Assembly: GCA_017416765.1 (NCBI GenBank)
Contig: JAFQBE010000020.1
Span: forward strand, 1 to 64,000
Direction of reading: 5' to 3'
Source: Clostridia bacterium
Lineage (GTDB): Bacteria; Bacillota; Clostridia; Oscillospirales; Acutalibacteraceae
Length of the DNA stretch: 64,000 nt
Positions 51,680 through 61,213 of the stretch are shown here, piece after piece. Every line of letters starts with the position of its first letter. Position 1 is the stretch's first letter. The notes beneath the pieces were generated by a model. It was not told the DNA's origin, did not search any database, and was given only the letters and a program-made list of their open reading frames with translations. Made by a program: the position numbers and the translations under genes.

Positions 51680-53635
51680 TCATTTACTGTTTAAATATTC
51701 ATCAATTGCTGCGCACAGCCTTGTCTGCGCTGTTTCTCTGTCACAATCGGCAAGCTGCGCCGCCGCCATGGTAAAATGACCGCCGCCACCGAGTTTTTCC
51801 ATAATAAGCTGAACATTCACTTCACCCAATGAACGAGCGGAAATATTAATTGCATTGCCTGCGGTGAACATTGCAAAGGACGCCGAAACAGAATCAATAT
51901 TCAGCAGTTCATCAGCCGCCTGCGATGTTATTGTGCGTATATCATCCGATTCAATGGCGGCATACGCAATTGCACAGCCCTTATAATTTTCTGCCGATGC
52001 AATAATTTCATTGCGCAGCTTGAAATTTTCCATTTTGTTCATGAACATTTTGCGCGCCTTTACCGTATCTGCACCCTTTGATTTCAGAAAAGCTGCCGCT
52101 TCAAAGGTACGAACGCCCGCTTTAAGCGCAAAATTGCGCGTATCAAGCATCACACCCGCAAGCATGGCTGTGGCATCGGTTGCCGTAATTTTGGGCTTTA
52201 CGGGCATATACTGAAGCAATTCCGCCACCATTTCGCTGGCAGAGGATGCGTTGGGGTCATGCTGGAAAACGATTGAATTGTTGATAAAATCAACATTCTT
52301 TCTGTGGTGGTCAATAACCACAACTGTTTTTGCCTCGTTATAAACTGCCGTACTTTCAAGCACTTCCGAACGGTGGGTATCAACAATTATAAGCAGGGTC
52401 TTTTTATCAATCAGCTTTAGCGCCTGCGCTTCGGAGCAGAATACATTGCCTGCACTCTCTTCAACCGCATCAATAAGCGGCTGCGCAAGCGACTGAGAGC
52501 GGTTTACGACAATTTTCGCGGTTTTGCCTGCGGCATTTGCCGCACACAGCATACCTACTGCCGAACCGATGCTGTCCAAATCCGAAAAACGGTGACCCAT
52601 TACAAGTACATTTGAGCTGTTTTCCATTAGCTTCTGTATGGCTGAAGCCACAATTCTTGTGCGCGCCTTACTGCGCTTTTCAACGCCCTTTGAAGCGCCG
52701 CCGAAAAATTCATAATCGCCGTTTCGCAATATTGCAGCCTGATCGCCGCCCCTGCCTATAGCCATATCAAGCGCCTGACGCGCCTGCTGTTCGCCTTCGC
52801 GCAGGGTTGAGCTTTTGCCTATACCTATAGAAAGCGTGATACCTACCGTTTTACCTTCATATTCATAATTTCTGATAGTATCAAGAATATCAAACTTGCG
52901 CTCAGCCATCTGAGTAAGGTCACGCTCTTCACAAACCACAACAAATCTGCCTTCACCGAGTTTGCGTACAAGGCAAGTGTATTCTGAAAGCCATGTATCA
53001 ATAAGCTTTTCCGCCTTGCTGCGCATGGCATCAAAATCGCCATCGGCATAGGACTGTTCAATTTCATCAAGGTTATCAATGCTGAAAAGCATTACATTCG
53101 GACGGGAAAGCAGATATTCATAATAGGTTTTGCGCATCTGCGTTTCATCCGAAAAGATAAGCGCATAGCAATCCTCTTCCCTAATTTTCAATGGGAAGGG
53201 ATAGACCGAATACGAATTATCCTCAATATCGGTATATATTCTGTCGCTGTTGGCAATATCTTCCACGCTGTGTCCGCTCAAAAACTGTGTTACATCGTCG
53301 CTTACAATGCGCAATTCACCCGCAACGCGTGTACTGAAAAGCGCATTGAACCAGAGAATTCTGCCCGAAGCCGTGGTAACAAGCACCGGCAAGGGAAAAT
53401 TCACAAGGTTATCTTTTTCGGAAAAATCGTAGGCTTTATTGAGCGATGAAATCATTTCATCGGTATGCTTCATTGACAGCAGGCTGTTCACTACAGCAAA
53501 GACCGCCAAAGCCGCAAGAATTGCAAGCTCAATAAAAGCCGCCGCTTTATTATAACGCAGAGTTACAAGCGCCGTAAAAAGTGACACAGCAAGAATTCCG
53601 AAAACGACAATGTTGTTTTTGAAAAAGCGCTTCAA
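51680..53635 (-). CDS. gdpP: Cyclic-di-AMP phosphodiesterase GdpP (YybT family)
   Basis: 651 aa. Two N-terminal membrane helices (about 7-50), a PAS-like domain (about 70-170), a degenerate GGDEF domain (motif reads GEGRF, so not a cyclase) and a DHH-DHHA1 phosphodiesterase: VLVMGHRFSDLDSIGSAVG holds the first metal site, VIDHHRK (Asp442-His444) the DHH, and EKLGGGGHFTMAAAQL is the DHHA1 signature. It hydrolyses c-di-AMP to pApA. TTG 53635 is the start; its GGAGG is inside the last codons of the RNase J gene, 8 nt upstream. The pair is thus tightly coupled, joining mRNA decay and c-di-AMP level. Confidence 0.95.
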   Translation of the reverse strand: MKRFFKNNIVVFGILAVSLFTALVTLRYNKAAAFIELAILAALAVFAVVNSLLSMKHTDEMISSLNKAYDFSEKDNLVNFPLPVLVTTASGRILWFNALFSTRVAGELRIVSDDVTQFLSGHSVEDIANSDRIYTDIEDNSYSVYPFPLKIREEDCYALIFSDETQMRKTYYEYLLSRPNVMLFSIDNLDEIEQSYADGDFDAMRSKAEKLIDTWLSEYTCLVRKLGEGRFVVVCEERDLTQMAERKFDILDTIRNYEYEGKTVGITLSIGIGKSSTLREGEQQARQALDMAIGRGGDQAAILRNGDYEFFGGASKGVEKRSKARTRIVASAIQKLMENSSNVLVMGHRFSDLDSIGSAVGMLCAANAAGKTAKIVVNRSQSLAQPLIDAVEESAGNVFCSEAQALKLIDKKTLLIIVDTHRSEVLESTAVYNEAKTVVVIDHHRKNVDFINNSIVFQHDPNASSASEMVAELLQYMPVKPKITATDATAMLAGVMLDTRNFALKAGVRTFEAAAFLKSKGADTVKARKMFMNKMENFKLRNEIIASAENYKGCAIAYAAIESDDIRTITSQAADELLNIDSVSASFAMFTAGNAINISARSLGEVNVQLIMEKLGGGGHFTMAAAQLADCDRETAQTRLCAAIDEYLNSK

Positions 53636-53638
53636 GCA

Positions 53639-55522
53639 TTACACCTCCATAATTATCGGCACTATCATCGGACTGCGCTTTGTACGCTCAAAAACAAAGG
53701 AAGAAATAACATCTCTCACCTTGGTTTTTGCCGCCATAATATCTGACGGATTTTTTCTGAGCCGTTCTTCAAGAGCATCGTAAGCCACATGCTTGGCTTC
53801 CTCAATAAGCTCTTCGGCTTCCTTTACATACACAAAGCCCCTTGTAATAATATCGGGACCGGAAACTATATAGCCTGTATCGGGTTCAACACTTGCGGCA
53901 ATGATAATAATACCGTCCTGTGAAAGGTGCTTTCTGTCGCGCAGTACTATATTGCCTACATCACCTACGCCTGAACCGTCAACAAAAATTTTACCTGCAG
54001 GCACAGTACCCGCAACCTTCATTGTGCTGTCGCTCAGTTCAACAAGCAGACCGTTATCCGCAACTATAATATTTTTACTGTCAAAGCCCATGGATTCGGC
54101 AAGCAGCCTGTGCTTTTGAAGGTGCTTCTGCTCACCGTGAACGGGAATAAAATATTTCGGGCGCACAAGGCTCATAATCATTTTCAGCTCTTCCTGACAG
54201 GCATGACCCGAAACATGAACATCGTACATTTTTTCGTAAATTACTTCCGCACCGAGCTTCATAAGCTCATTTACAACCTTACTGACAGTTTTTTCGTTAC
54301 CGGGAATTGGTGTGGCAGAAATTATAATATAGTCCATCGGTCCGACCTCTACCCTACGGTGGTCAGAAAAAGCCATACGGGTAAGGGCTGACATGGGTTC
54401 ACCCTGACTGCCGGTGGTGATAATTACCATTTTATCTTCCGGGTAACGCTTTAGCATATCAAGGCTGACAATGATACCCTCCGGTACATCAATATAGCCG
54501 AGTTCCTTTGCTATTGCAACAACATTTTCAAGGCTTCTGCCGGAAAGGGCAACCTTTCTGCCCAAAGCAGCAGCAGTATTTATAATCTGCTGAACGCGGT
54601 GAATGTTGGAGGCAAAGGTAGCAACAATTATCCTGCGGTTACCTGCGCTGCGGAAAAGCTTATCAAATGATTCGCCGACCTTACTTTCGCTTTCGGTATA
54701 GCCGGGGCGTTCTGCATTGGTTGAATCGGACAGCAGAGCAAGCACACCCTCTGTACCGATTTGTGCAAGGCGGTTTAAATCAATAGGCTCGCCGTCAATA
54801 GGTGTCATATCAATTTTAAAATCGCCCATCTGCACTATTGTGCCGCCATCGCAACGGATTGCAAGGGCAACGGCATCGGGAATTGAATGGTTTACATGAA
54901 TAAGCTCTACGGCAAAATCGCCAAGCTTAACCGTATCACCGGGCTTTACAACATTGAGCTTTGCGCTTGAAAGCAGGTTATGCTCCTTGAGCTTGCCTTC
55001 AATAAGACCTATGGTAAGCTTTGTTGAATAAATCGGGATGTTTACGGTTTTTAAAAGATACGCAAGACCGCCGATATGGTCTTCATGACCGTGAGTTACA
55101 ACAATACCCTTGATTTTGTCGATATTCTTTTCGACATATGAAAAATCGGGCAATACAAGGTCAACACCCAATAAATCGGGCTCCGGAAAAGCAAGACCGC
55201 AATCCACAAGGAACATACTGTCTTTATACTCATAAAGAGTCATATTCTTACCGACTTCGTTAAGACCGCCAAGGAAAGCAATGCGAACGGGCAATTTTTC
55301 CACCGCCTTTTTCTTCTGCTTTTGTTTATGGGGTTTGGGCTGTTTTGCAGGCTTTTCCTGCTTTGTGTTTTTTTCCTGCTTTGCAGGTTTTTGCGTTTTG
55401 GGCTGTTCAGCCTGCTGACGCTGTGAAATTTTGGAATAACGGGCAAACTTTTTGCCCTTGCTTTTCTTTTCGGGATTCTGCTGAAAAGCATTTTTTTCAA
55501 AAGAGTTTTCTTTTTTTGCCAT
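53639..55522 (-). CDS. rnj: Ribonuclease J with Lys-rich N-terminal extension
   Basis: 627 aa. The metallo-beta-lactamase/beta-CASP core starts near residue 78 (LPVRIAFLGGLNEVGKNM); metal ligands THGHEDH (His144, His146, Asp148, His149) and later VNHSIPDAVA and SGHACQEE are all present. It has 5'-3' exonuclease and endonuclease activity in mRNA decay. Residues 1-75 are a Lys/Gln/Pro-rich tail (repeats of KQEKP type) not found in B. subtilis RNase J and probably unstructured; similar tails occur in clostridia. ATG 55522 (MAKKENSF) is preferred although its ribosome site is weak; the open frame to 55582 passes through a strong hairpin. Confidence 0.95.
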   Translation of the reverse strand: MAKKENSFEKNAFQQNPEKKSKGKKFARYSKISQRQQAEQPKTQKPAKQEKNTKQEKPAKQPKPHKQKQKKKAVEKLPVRIAFLGGLNEVGKNMTLYEYKDSMFLVDCGLAFPEPDLLGVDLVLPDFSYVEKNIDKIKGIVVTHGHEDHIGGLAYLLKTVNIPIYSTKLTIGLIEGKLKEHNLLSSAKLNVVKPGDTVKLGDFAVELIHVNHSIPDAVALAIRCDGGTIVQMGDFKIDMTPIDGEPIDLNRLAQIGTEGVLALLSDSTNAERPGYTESESKVGESFDKLFRSAGNRRIIVATFASNIHRVQQIINTAAALGRKVALSGRSLENVVAIAKELGYIDVPEGIIVSLDMLKRYPEDKMVIITTGSQGEPMSALTRMAFSDHRRVEVGPMDYIIISATPIPGNEKTVSKVVNELMKLGAEVIYEKMYDVHVSGHACQEELKMIMSLVRPKYFIPVHGEQKHLQKHRLLAESMGFDSKNIIVADNGLLVELSDSTMKVAGTVPAGKIFVDGSGVGDVGNIVLRDRKHLSQDGIIIIAASVEPDTGYIVSGPDIITRGFVYVKEAEELIEEAKHVAYDALEERLRKNPSDIMAAKTKVRDVISSFVFERTKRSPMIVPIIMEV

Positions 55523-55553
55523 ACTGTTTTTAATTTTGCCAAGACAAAACCGA

Positions 55554-55579
55554 CCGTTTGAAATTTCGTATTCAAACGG
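55554..55579 (-). promoter_or_regulatory. Hairpin in the RNase J leader
   Basis: CCGTTTGAA (55554-55562) and TTCAAACGG (55571-55579) form a perfect 9-bp stem with an 8-nt loop in the region just upstream of ATG 55522; TCGGTTTTGTC follows it on the transcript. RNA-decay enzymes often control their own leaders, so it may be regulatory. Confidence 0.5.
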
Positions 55580-55725
55580 CAAGAAATATTTTTAAAGATT
55601 TGAATTCGATTTTGTCACAAAAAATCCTTTCTGTTTTTATTTTGGTTGATTATATTATTATCTGTCTAACGCCCAAGACAGATTAAAATTCATTATTATT
55701 TTTCTATTATATAACAACAGTAAAT

Positions 55726-56808
55726 TTATGTCAAGCAAACCGCTTTTGTGACTACAGCCGCCAATTCCTGCGCGGTTTCTGCATCAGCTGCCTGAACCTC
55801 AAGACAGTATTTGCCTGCGCGTGAACACGCAGTTACAAGCATATTCCCCTGCTTTGCTCTTGCAAAAACACCGCCGTTGATATCCGTTACCACTTCTTCA
55901 CACTCAATAATATCCGCAATATCGGAAAGCGTAAACGAACTTGAAAAATTCTTACGGCTTACAGAAGCTGCAGGCAGTTTATTGCAAAGCGTTGCAAGAC
56001 CGCAGCCGTATAACGCCATATAATACATAAGCCTTGCCGCAAGAAAGACGGCATCCCTTTGCCATAGTTCATTGCCGCCCGCAAAGCTGCAAATTATTTT
56101 TGCGCCGCTTTTATCCGCAATTTTTTCAAGTTCTACAGACGAAAAAAACGGCACTTCAATATCTATTCCGTTTTCAGCTTCACACGCGGCACAGGCATCA
56201 TACAGCACAGAATGGGAATGAATATGACCCAATTCGTCAACCGCGCTCAGCACCAAGCCCGAGCGGCTCAAAGAAAAGGATATTTTTCCGCCTGTACTGC
56301 CGCCCAAGGCATACAGCCCCCTTTTCAGCACCGCAGCAACAGCAGAATCCGAGCATTTTATATTAACCTTTATGTTTTCAAAGCTATGTGAAAAATCCAC
56401 AAGGCATTTATAATAAACATCATCAAGCGTTGCAAAAATTATCTCGCCGCCCTTTTCATCGGGCAGAGAATTCTGTGCGGCAAGCCGTGACAGCTCATCC
56501 TCCTGCAAGGCAGTAACAGCACTTGCACTGCTGTTATAAACCGATATAAGATTATTGCTGCCGACGAAAAACATACCATCCAGATCAAAATGCCGTGCCG
56601 CAAAAGAAAGCTGAGCTTCAAAGCAGTTTTCAAAAACAACGGCACAACCGCCCGCTTTTTTAACACCTTTTGCAAGGCTTTTAATGCAAGAATTTTTTTC
56701 ACGGCTGAAAACACCTATTTTTCTGCCTAACACTTTCACAGCGGCTTTACCGATACTTTCACCTGCCGCAGCACTCAACCGCGAATTCAACACACAAAAC
56801 GATTTCAT
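55726..56808 (-). CDS. Degenerate phosphohexomutase-like protein
   Basis: 360 aa. Not matched by any simple motif, but the order of elements follows phosphoglucomutase/phosphomannomutase: KIGVFSREKNSCIKSLAKGV and GMFFVGSNNLISVYN correspond to the domain-1 strand and the reactive-Ser loop (TASHNP; here Gly83-Ser84-Asn85-Asn86). SAVDELGHIHSHSVLYD corresponds to the stretch after the DGDxDR metal loop, and IDIEVPFFSSVELEKIADKS to the domain-3 sugar-binding segment. The metal-binding Asp triplet is not present and the protein is about 100 residues shorter than the family, so it is probably a non-catalytic paralogue. AAGGAG lies 6 nt before the ATG. Monocistronic, unknown role. Confidence 0.6.
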   Translation of the reverse strand: MKSFCVLNSRLSAAAGESIGKAAVKVLGRKIGVFSREKNSCIKSLAKGVKKAGGCAVVFENCFEAQLSFAARHFDLDGMFFVGSNNLISVYNSSASAVTALQEDELSRLAAQNSLPDEKGGEIIFATLDDVYYKCLVDFSHSFENIKVNIKCSDSAVAAVLKRGLYALGGSTGGKISFSLSRSGLVLSAVDELGHIHSHSVLYDACAACEAENGIDIEVPFFSSVELEKIADKSGAKIICSFAGGNELWQRDAVFLAARLMYYMALYGCGLATLCNKLPAASVSRKNFSSSFTLSDIADIIECEEVVTDINGGVFARAKQGNMLVTACSRAGKYCLEVQAADAETAQELAAVVTKAVCLT

Positions 56809-56886
56809 TTTTGGCTCCTTAATTAATTGTAATACTTTTATGTAACGGCTTGATTATTGACAGATTTATATGCAAATAATCCTTAA

Positions 56887-56921
56887 ATTGTGTTGTAAAC
56901 ACAATAAAAAAATGTTAATAT
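56887..56921 (+). promoter_or_regulatory. rnhA promoter with overlapping palindrome
   Basis: TTGTAA (56893-56898), 17-nt spacer and TAATAT (56916-56921). ATTGTGTT-GTA-AACACAAT (56887-56905) is a perfect 8-bp inverted repeat covering the -35, as a repressor site would. Confidence 0.55.
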
Positions 56922-56952
56922 AGTTTTAGTTTTTAAATAAGGAATTTCAATT

Positions 56953-57417
56953 ATGTCAAATGAACTTAAACAAATAGAACTCTTTGCTGACGGAGCCTGC
57001 TCCGGTAACCCCGGTCCCGGCGGCTGGGGTACAATACTGCGCTTTGGCGGCAAAGAAAAGGAGCTTTCGGGCGGCAGTGCTGACACAACAAATAACCGCA
57101 TGGAAATTACTGCTGTACTTGAAGGCTTAAAAGCATTAAAATATCCCTGCCGTGTTACCGTTACAACAGATTCACAGTATGTATATAATTCAATTACCAA
57201 GGGCTGGGCTGAGGGCTGGAGAAAAAACGGCTGGATTAAAAAAGATAAAAAGCCGGCACTCAATGCCGACCTTTGGGAAGAACTGCTTAATGAAATTGCC
57301 AAGCACGAAGTGAATTTCGTATGGATTAAAGGTCACAACGGACACAGCGAAAATGAACGCTGCGACGCGCTCGCAGTCGCCATGTCCGAAAAGTATAAAA
57401 ACAACAAAAATAATTAA
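56953..57417 (+). CDS. rnhA: Ribonuclease HI
   Basis: 154 aa, the standard size. Catalytic residues are visible in [17 protein letters not shown] (Asp13), [13 protein letters not shown] (Glu), TTDSQYV (Asp) and [16 protein letters not shown] (His and Asp). The basic handle region ([18 protein letters not shown]) is of the E. coli type. It removes RNA from RNA/DNA hybrids. Its stop codon TAA overlaps that of spoIVA on the other strand by two to three bases, leaving no space for a terminator. Confidence 0.96.
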   Translation: MSNELKQIELFADGACSGNPGPGGWGTILRFGGKEKELSGGSADTTNNRMEITAVLEGLKALKYPCRVTVTTDSQYVYNSITKGWAEGWRKNGWIKKDKKPALNADLWEELLNEIAKHEVNFVWIKGHNGHSENERCDALAVAMSEKYKNNKNN

Positions 57418-58892
57418 AGAATAATACAGATAAGTCCGCTGCAGCCCTCGTTTATTACCTTTTCAAGCGTTTCCTGCAGCTTCATTCTGGCTTCATTCGG
57501 CATTCTGCCGAGCTTATTGTGCAAGCCCTCATTCACAAGTTCATTGAGCGACTTGCCGAAGATATTTGACTGCCATATTTTTATCGGGTCTTCTTCAAAT
57601 TCTTTGAGCAGGTAATTCACAAGCTCTTCACTCTGCGATTCTGAACCGACAATGGGTGCAACCTCAGTGGTAATATTAGCGCGCATCATATGCACACTCG
57701 GTGCAGACGCACGAAGGCGCACGCCGTATTTGCCGCCCTGCTTCATTATTTCGGGTTCTTCAAGGGTAAGTTCTTCAATAGACGGCATAACAATTCCGTA
57801 ACCTGTTGCTTCAACTTCATCAAGCGCATTTTTGAGCCTTTCATAGGCTCTTTTTGTTTTATTAAGGGCAAGCATTTCATTCATCAGAGCCTGTTCATCG
57901 GCTATCTGTGTACCTGTAACTTCGCTTAAAGTATTGAAGAAAAGAGCGGGGTCGGTTTTAGCATTGACTAAGGCGCTGCCAGTTGAAAGGTCCATTGACC
58001 CGACCTTTACGGCAGAAAGACAATCACATTCACCGAGCATTTTTGCAAACTGCGGAACATCACGCACGCGGTGCAGGTGCTTTGCAGCATTTGTTACTGC
58101 ATCATCAACCGCAATTCGCAACGGATGCTGAGGATTAAGGCTCATCATCCAGCCCGGCAGGTTAACACCGACCTGCTTAATCGGAAATTCAAACAGCACC
58201 TGCCGCAGGATTTCTTTTATTTCGTTTTCACCTGCGGTTTTACAGTTCATGGGAATAACGGGTACACCGTAACCCTCAACCATCTCGGCGGCAAGTTCAC
58301 GCGTTGCTGCTGAATCCGGCGAAACGCTGTTAAGCAGAACAACAAATGGTTTGCCGAGTGCTTTAAGCTCATCAATTACGCGCTTTTCTGCTTCAATATA
58401 TTCAGAGCGGTCAATTTCGCCTATTGTACCGTCGGTTGTTATTACAATTCCGATAGTTGAATGTTCGTCAATTACCTTTTTTGTGCCGAGCTCCGCCGCC
58501 ATATTGAAGGGTATTTCCTTTTCAAACCACGGTGTTTTTACCATGCGCGGCTGTTCGTTTTCGATATATCCGAGCGCACCGGGCACAATATAGCCTACAC
58601 AGTCAATCATACGAACGCGAATTTCCACTCCGCCCGAAAGCGTAACTCCTACCGCATCTTCAGGGATAAACTTGGGCTCGGTTGTCATAATCGTTCTGCC
58701 TGCAGCAGACTGCGGAAGCTCATCAGTTGCTCTTTCACGCTTTGCAGAATCCGAAATATTCGGAATAACCAATTCGTCCATAAACCGCTTGATAAAGGTT
58801 GATTTACCCGTACGCACAGGACCGACAACACCGATATAGATATCGCCGTTTGTTCTTGTGGCAATATCACTGTAAATATTCTTTTGTTCCAT
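57414..58892 (-). CDS. spoIVA: Stage IV sporulation protein A (SpoIVA)
   Basis: 492 aa, the expected length. The N-terminal ATPase has Walker [10 protein letters not shown] (Gly24-Thr32) and a central Walker-B-like [11 protein letters not shown]; the middle and C-terminal domains ([18 protein letters not shown], ending SGLICIIL) are the conserved sporulation-specific part. It hydrolyses ATP to polymerise into the basement layer of the spore coat on the outer forespore membrane. AAGGAGG lies 8 nt before ATG 58892. It follows the SipL-type gene by 16 nt, so both are produced together in the mother cell. Confidence 0.97.
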   Translation of the reverse strand: MEQKNIYSDIATRTNGDIYIGVVGPVRTGKSTFIKRFMDELVIPNISDSAKRERATDELPQSAAGRTIMTTEPKFIPEDAVGVTLSGGVEIRVRMIDCVGYIVPGALGYIENEQPRMVKTPWFEKEIPFNMAAELGTKKVIDEHSTIGIVITTDGTIGEIDRSEYIEAEKRVIDELKALGKPFVVLLNSVSPDSAATRELAAEMVEGYGVPVIPMNCKTAGENEIKEILRQVLFEFPIKQVGVNLPGWMMSLNPQHPLRIAVDDAVTNAAKHLHRVRDVPQFAKMLGECDCLSAVKVGSMDLSTGSALVNAKTDPALFFNTLSEVTGTQIADEQALMNEMLALNKTKRAYERLKNALDEVEATGYGIVMPSIEELTLEEPEIMKQGGKYGVRLRASAPSVHMMRANITTEVAPIVGSESQSEELVNYLLKEFEEDPIKIWQSNIFGKSLNELVNEGLHNKLGRMPNEARMKLQETLEKVINEGCSGLICIIL

Positions 58893-58908
58893 ATTTATAT
58901 ATCCTCCT

Positions 58909-60432
58909 TCAAAGACGGGGTATAATCAGCATTGTGCGCTCGTTTAAGGTTGAACTGTTAAGTGAGTTGCGTGTACGCACCGCATCCTGCGTTGCACCGT
59001 ACTTTTTAGCTATATCCCATAAGTTTTCGCCTTTATCGCCGAAATAAACGGTTACAGCCGGTGCATTAGCGTTACACTTTTTCTCACCCTCGCTTATGGA
59101 AGAAACTACGGTACGGTTATGCTGTGAAAATACCTGACCGCTGACATCAAACTGTACACGCGCGTGCAGAGTATCACCGTTTCCGCTCAAAGCAAGACCG
59201 CTCACCTGAACATGTGGCTGACAAGAAAGCATACCGCCATCAAGTTCAACGGGCTTTGCATGGCGATAATCAACTCTGCGCTGTGCAAAGCACGGCTTAC
59301 CTTCGGAATCGAGGTACAGCACACACACCGTTACCGCACCGCTGATTTCAAGCTTATCCCCTGCCGTTGCGCACACGCAGGTAAGGTCACAGCAATACGA
59401 ATCCAGAACACGCTCAACCTTTGAACCCGAAAAATCAAGGTCTGACGGTAAAACAAAGGTTTCGTTTAGAGATGCGGCAATCCGCGGCTGTACAAGTGAA
59501 TTTTTATCAATTACGGGGTCATGAGTAAGAGAATAAGCATCTTCAACTATGGGGCAGACCTTTTCCCTGTAGCCGTAAACGGTAGCACACAAGCAGGCTG
59601 AAACATCAAGCCGCTTCATTTCACCGCTTTCGTCAGCTTTAAGCTGTACATCAAGCGCTGAAACATCAAGCGCAACATCGCACACGCAGTTTTCATCAAC
59701 ACCGTCAAGCTCAATAATACGGCTGACAGGCATGGTATGTTCAAGCTTTGAAACTATTCCGTCCTCATTACAAAGGCTGAAACATATTTTCAAATCGCCT
59801 TTTACTAAAATTTTATTAGATACGGTTTTGATTTCGGTTATAACAGGCCGCGCCGCAGAATACAGAACGCTTTTTATTTTTCCTTTTTCTTCGGGAATTG
59901 TTACAACCTCGCTCATTTCAAAAAGCTTTGCGGTACAGCCAACGGCATTGCAAACGGTAACATTCTGCGTTTTAAGCTGTATACCTTCACCGCCCGCATC
60001 ACACACAAATTCATTTCTTTCACACACTACGACAGAAAAAAGAACTGTTACACAGGCATGAACATCTACCCTGCGCGGACTGACTGCGCGGCAGTTGACA
60101 TAGCTTGTTTTAGCCTTGACAAGAACCGTTGAATCCTGTGCAAGACCGCTCATTTCAACGTATTTACTAAGCGGTACATTCTGTTCAAAGCAGGCAATTT
60201 TATCATCATCGCCCACATACATCAGCTTTATAACCGCATTGCCAAGCGCGGTTATGCGGTTACCCGTAATATCTACGCTTGTTATTCCCGGTTCAACGCT
60301 GCAGCAAAGCACGCTTTTTATATCACAGCAATAATCCGGCAGAGTCAGGTCACAATCCACACTTTGTTCCGCTTTCGCTTCGCGGAGTATGCGGCAGGTG
60401 CAAAGCTCTTGCTTATCTACATTCATATCCAT
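58909..60432 (-). CDS. sipL: SipL-type SPOCS/LysM spore-morphogenesis protein
   Basis: 507 aa without signal peptide. Several SPOCS (DUF3794) units are visible: DLTLPDYCCDIKSVLCC (about 28-44) with VPLSKYVEMSGL, then IPEEKGKIKSVLYSAARP with MPVSRIIELDGVD, and a third around 300-430. A single LysM domain ends the protein (VYFGDKGENLWDIAKKYGAT, about 458-507). This build is that of clostridial SipL, which binds SpoIVA through LysM and recruits the coat. It lies directly upstream of spoIVA in the same operon, supporting the call. AAGGAGAGG precedes ATG 60432. Confidence 0.9.
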   Translation of the reverse strand: MDMNVDKQELCTCRILREAKAEQSVDCDLTLPDYCCDIKSVLCCSVEPGITSVDITGNRITALGNAVIKLMYVGDDDKIACFEQNVPLSKYVEMSGLAQDSTVLVKAKTSYVNCRAVSPRRVDVHACVTVLFSVVVCERNEFVCDAGGEGIQLKTQNVTVCNAVGCTAKLFEMSEVVTIPEEKGKIKSVLYSAARPVITEIKTVSNKILVKGDLKICFSLCNEDGIVSKLEHTMPVSRIIELDGVDENCVCDVALDVSALDVQLKADESGEMKRLDVSACLCATVYGYREKVCPIVEDAYSLTHDPVIDKNSLVQPRIAASLNETFVLPSDLDFSGSKVERVLDSYCCDLTCVCATAGDKLEISGAVTVCVLYLDSEGKPCFAQRRVDYRHAKPVELDGGMLSCQPHVQVSGLALSGNGDTLHARVQFDVSGQVFSQHNRTVVSSISEGEKKCNANAPAVTVYFGDKGENLWDIAKKYGATQDAVRTRNSLNSSTLNERTMLIIPRL

Positions 60433-60514
60433 AAATTTTACCTCTCCTTCAAAGAATTCTTGGAATTAAATAAGCTCACTCTAAATCTATTCAACACCTG
60501 TCCGCAATATTACA

Positions 60515-60557
60515 AAAAGAAAAGAGTTCTCCTCAGGTTATCACCCAAAGAGAACTC
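60515..60557 (-). terminator. Intrinsic terminator after the hexapeptide acyltransferase gene
   Basis: GAGTTCTC (60524-60531) pairs with GAGAACTC (60550-60557), closing an 18-nt loop; on the minus strand TTTTCTTTTTG follows. Confidence 0.65.
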
Positions 60558-60572
60558 ATGTTCTATGTATTA

Positions 60573-61142
60573 TCAGACAACAAAGCCTTTATTACCGTTA
60601 TTTTTAAGCTCTGCTATCATTTGCTGTTTCTTTTCCTCTGTTACATTTCCGCCAACAGTATAACTGCCGTCAAAAACAGGGAGATAAGACAAATTATCCT
60701 TTTGCTTTTTATAATATTCTTCTGTTGTACAAATAAATTTTGCAGGATTACCGGCATAAACACAGCCGGCAGGAACATCGTGCGTTACTATACTGCCTGT
60801 ACCTACAATACTGCCCTTACCGACAGTTACACCAGGCATTATTATGGTATTTGCACCTATAAATGTTTTATCCTGTATAACAACTCTGCCGATTTTTGTG
60901 TAGCCAAGTTCTTTTTTTGTGCTCGCATCATGGGCGAGTAAATATACTTGCGGACCAAATGTTACATCGTTTCCTATCTCAATAAGCCAGCAATGTGAAC
61001 TATCGAACCGCGTACTTCCTGCATCAAAAATAAAGTTTTCTCCTACTTTCATCCCCATTGCTTTCAGTTCCTGCAAATTAGGTCCACGGTCAACACCTAA
61101 AAAAGACTTAACTATTGATTTAATCTTTCTGATAATTTTCAT
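60573..61142 (-). CDS. Left-handed beta-helix (hexapeptide) O-acyltransferase
   Basis: 189 aa. After a basic N-terminal helix come hexapeptide turns: IEIGNDVTFGPQVYLLAHD (His in the LAHD loop is the likely base), VVIQDKTFIGANTIIMPGV, VGKGSIVGTGSIVTHDVP and CVYAGNPAKFI, the classic ending of LacA/NodL/CysE-like enzymes. It should act as a trimer and acetylate a sugar or cell-envelope glycan. A C-terminal tail of about 45 residues (from TTEEYYKKQKDN) follows the helix. Monocistronic; AAGGG before ATG. Confidence 0.9.
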   Translation of the reverse strand: MKIIRKIKSIVKSFLGVDRGPNLQELKAMGMKVGENFIFDAGSTRFDSSHCWLIEIGNDVTFGPQVYLLAHDASTKKELGYTKIGRVVIQDKTFIGANTIIMPGVTVGKGSIVGTGSIVTHDVPAGCVYAGNPAKFICTTEEYYKKQKDNLSYLPVFDGSYTVGGNVTEEKKQQMIAELKNNGNKGFVV

Positions 61143-61169
61143 AAGTTACATACCCTTATTCTGAATATT

Positions 61170-61201
61170 TTAAAAAATCCCCACTGATAAGCCAATGGGG
61201 A
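61170..61201 (-). terminator. Intrinsic terminator after the fumarase-beta-like gene
   Basis: CCCCACTG (61179-61186) pairs with CAATGGGG (61193-61200) with one wobble; on the minus strand ATTTTTTAAAAT follows, 13 nt past the stop codon. Confidence 0.7.
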
Positions 61202-61213
61202 TAATTTTTATAT

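Noticed and set aside
51680-53635. GGDEF domain of GdpP as a cyclic-di-GMP synthase
   Set aside because: The motif is GEGRF and the region is the degenerate type known in GdpP proteins.
60440-60500. Sigma-E-type promoter before sipL (GAATA with a T-rich -10)
   Set aside because: The spacing and the -10 match are too poor to annotate from sequence alone.
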